The notes beneath the pieces were generated by a model. It was not told the origin of the DNA. It saw only the letters and a list, made by a program, of their open reading frames with translations, and searched no databases. Below, piece after piece: positions 61,341 through 64,000 of a DNA stretch of 64,000 nucleotides; within the stretch, counting starts at the first letter, position 1, and each line of letters opens with the position of its first letter. Position numbers and translations under genes: made by a program. The stretch is from Tyto alba (Eukaryota > Chordata > Aves > Strigiformes > Tytonidae): assembly GCF_018691265.1 (NCBI RefSeq), contig NW_024881324.1, positions 5,583,730 to 5,647,729 of the forward strand, read 5' to 3'.

Positions 61341-64000
61341 CTTTCTGTATTATCAAGCCACTGGTGAACTACCACTGCAATGCAGTGTGATTACCTTCTT
61401 CTCCTTCCCATCACTTTCACCCAACATTGTCCTTAATGTTGAGTTTTCAGTACCTGTCACAAAGCCAAATGCCCACTATGGAACATTGCAAGGCCACATC
61501 CCGTGAAGGAAAGTGTGAGCAAGCAAACTCTTCTGCATCTACCAGAGTCAACTTGTTAACTTGTTTAAGGAAAGCATCACATATACATAGTACCAAAAAG
61601 AAATGGAGGTTAACCAGGGGGGAAGAAATTAAGAAAAGCTGTAGCCCAATTTTAATAGGGTCTCCCCTCAGTTTCCTTGAAAAGGGAAATGACAGAGTAT
61701 CACCACAGCGTGCCCTCTTGTATATGGTATTCCTCACCATTAGTGTCTCAGCCCTGCCCTAACACACAACCATGTGTTTGCACATCCTTTCTTCCTGGGT
61801 GTCTGGCACAGTCGTCTGTGAAGATCATGCAGAACTTGACTATTTCTGCAACACTTGCAGAAACGTGGTCTCAGTACTCCCAGAGACACTAATGTCTTTG
61901 TTCCAAGCCCCAACTGATGATGCTCCCACCCATTACGCTCCTGCCACATACCTGCTTCCATACATACTTGTTTAACTGCACAGATGGAGAGGTGGTTTCC
62001 TGATGTGAGTTACTGCCATTTCCAATTCAGGACTGGAGAGTGTCTGCCATGAGAGAAAACAGTAAATTTCTATAGTCTGTCCCTTGTTGATTTGCTACCC
62101 ATCTCGAGGCTGCTTCCTCTCCTCCCTTCCACATGTCTCTTTTGAAATAGCACAAGTATATTGGCACACTTTGAAGGGATGTTCCCTTGATTATCTTGTC
62201 CTTTCTTCTCCTATCCTCAGAGCTTTTAACCGTCTTTTTTACCCCCAAGAGAAAAAAAAAAAATGTACCGTGCTGTTGTCTTCCTTTTCAGTGAGCTGTT
62301 ACACATTAATGCACACAGGCTTGCATTCCTCATACTGTTGGTTTTCTCTCTAACCACCTTATTTCTTGGTTCATGATCAGGAAATATCTTCTTCAAGGAT
62401 CATGCAAAGGTAAAAATATGCTATTTCTATTGCTCCAAACCACCACCCAGATTCTCAGCACAAAGCAACTCCTGTTTTACACAGCCACAATTGATAGAGT
62501 ATCCTCAGAACTGCGAGAAACACAGTAGTCCAGCAAACACTTTCAGCCATTCCCCTAGTATCCCATAGGGACTTTTTTGGTCTTATATTGGTTTGGACTT
62601 TTCCGAATGTGGCACTACATTAAACGTGGATTTTGTACTTATGCTATCTCACTTTGCCTAAGCATGCTCTGCTTACATACTACTTCTGCACCAGTAATAG
62701 ACACCTTAGTTATTACAGAAACTAAGAGACAGGGACACTTGTATCAGTGCATTGTCTTTCATGGACCATCTGGTAGCTTTGCTTTATTCTTCAATTGTAT
62801 CTTAAAGCTCCCAAAACACTGACTGTCTTTTCTCCTTTTACACTATTATAATGGAAAAAGAAGCCTTTTGTTAACTATTTACCTTTTTTTGTAGAGGTCC
62901 TGATGATATAGTTTGTAAACTAGGAGAATGCTGGTACAGCATCATTTAAGAGAGGGTTTTAAACTACTCTTTTATATTGGTGGACTTAATTTGTTGAATG
63001 TGAAAATTAAAATAAGTTTGTAAATTATTGGTATTTGTTTAGATAGAAGGGGAAATAAACTATTGCAGTCTCTGTATATATAGGCTGGTAATGAATCTAT
63101 GTGTGTAGTTGCAGATTCTGCTTAATCTCAGTCCAGAGGCCATCGTACATCCAAAGCAATATTATTAACTTCATAAAGCATAAGGCTGAGTTGTGGAAGT
63201 TCTTTTCCTTGGTTCCTTTCCTGGATTTTTTGATTAATCCAGGGCATGGTTTGATTAAGTAATTACTTCCTTTTGTTTTATCGTACTTATTTTGTCCATC
63301 TGTTTTTTTTTTTTTTTTTATCTTGTTCACTTTCTGGAGTAACATTACATATGTTCATACAGTGCTTAATGCACTGCGGCTCTGAGCTCAGGTAAAGCCT
63401 CTGACTAATTCCTAAGTAAAGACCACTCAAAGGAAGAGTACAAGCCATTAAGTTTTGCCCCACAAAGACCTTCTGGATGCCCAGTAACAGGTGTGAGACT
63501 TGCCCTGTCTTTAATCTTGGAAGACCTAACCATGTGTTTACATTGGTAAGAAAAAATCAAAAAGTAGCTGTATTGTTCTGGCTGGGGGGAAGGGGTAGGG
63601 AAGGTCAGTCTAGACAGGAAAAATGGGTGAGAACAATTACTTCACAAGTCTGTACCTCTGATGATACTCTGTCAATGGGCCAATGATCTCCTATTAGACA
63701 AGGAGACTATTTTACCCTTGAAGGTGCCACCTGTAGTAAAAGCATCTCTTTTCATTTATGTATCAAATATCCTGAAAATATATTACATCAAATTAATAAT
63801 TCCTGATACTTAGTTTTTATATACCTTGCTGTTGGAAGGGAAGGTCTCTAGGGAAATTTATTTTATTTAATTTATATATTGCTTCCCATGATCAACTTTT
63901 AGATTAATTTAAAACAAATTACAATAAATATTTCACTGTGACATGCCAGCTATATCAATATTGACACAATAGCAGCAAGTCCCTCATCAATAAATAAAGC
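61341..64000. other. Non-coding AT-rich DNA, nothing recognised
   Basis: Includes a T run near 63302-63319. Frames at 61427-61762 (+) and 61447-61740 (-) overlap and are not recognisable. No transposon or RNA gene seen up to the window end. Confidence 0.5.

Noticed and set aside
61114..61356. Lys-rich 80-codon minus frame
   Set aside because: Its Lys run is the T28 homopolymer read as AAA codons.
1..64000. Naming a particular bird species or chromosome
   Set aside because: CR1 and ERVL style support an avian-type genome, but nothing here discriminates species without alignment.

Overview
This is a vertebrate nuclear DNA window, most likely from a bird. It is AT-rich and non-coding over most of its length, with scattered homopolymer runs and simple repeats. 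The lineage call rests on three things seen here: a relic with the look of the 3' end of a CR1 LINE (44191-44360), an ERVL-type (class III) endogenous retrovirus (18470-24725), and a related solo LTR (39879-40915). Their LTR ends (TGTCNTGGTTTGAG on + and CCAGGACA on the other side) match a style I know from avian ERVL families. I cannot name the species or chromosome. I found no convincing protein-coding exon of a host gene, no tRNA or rRNA gene, and no bacterial-type feature. The window is probably a gene desert or lies inside a very large intron.

Layout: 1-13788 is unique AT-rich DNA with two somewhat GC-richer patches near 1.2-1.5 kb and 2.85-3.13 kb. 13789-14024 is an uninterrupted compound tetranucleotide microsatellite, (TTCC)50(TGCC)9. 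14025-18464 is unique DNA with a CAAA-rich tract at 16.2 kb. 18465-24730 is a degraded ERVL provirus on the minus strand, bounded by 5-bp flanking repeats that differ at one base. 24731-39873 is unique DNA with poly(A)/(T) and TG runs. 39874-40920 is a solo ERVL-type LTR with a perfect 5-bp target duplication. 40921-64000 is unique DNA with an AT run, a triplet microsatellite, the CR1 relic, a second CAAA-rich tract, and long T tracts.

The provirus reads, in its own direction (24725 to 18470): a full 585-bp LTR, a primer-binding site close to tRNA-Lys1,2, an unusual hydrophobic leader of about 840 nt, a gag broken by several frameshifts, an in-frame TAG, then protease, reverse transcriptase, RNase H and a D,D35E integrase. 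Only about 246 nt separate the pol stop from a downstream LTR reduced to its last 91 bp. There is no env, and no room for the dUTPase found in mammalian ERV-L. Pol is broken by at least nine stop codons, the first seven of them TGA, and two frameshifts. The reverse transcriptase YxDD motif is mutated. This is a fossil that cannot make its proteins.

I did not find a convincing undescribed system. The points most worth a second look are the hydrophobic pre-gag leader, the in-frame gag/protease TAG, the one-sided LTR loss, the TGA-only stop pattern, and the long pure microsatellite.
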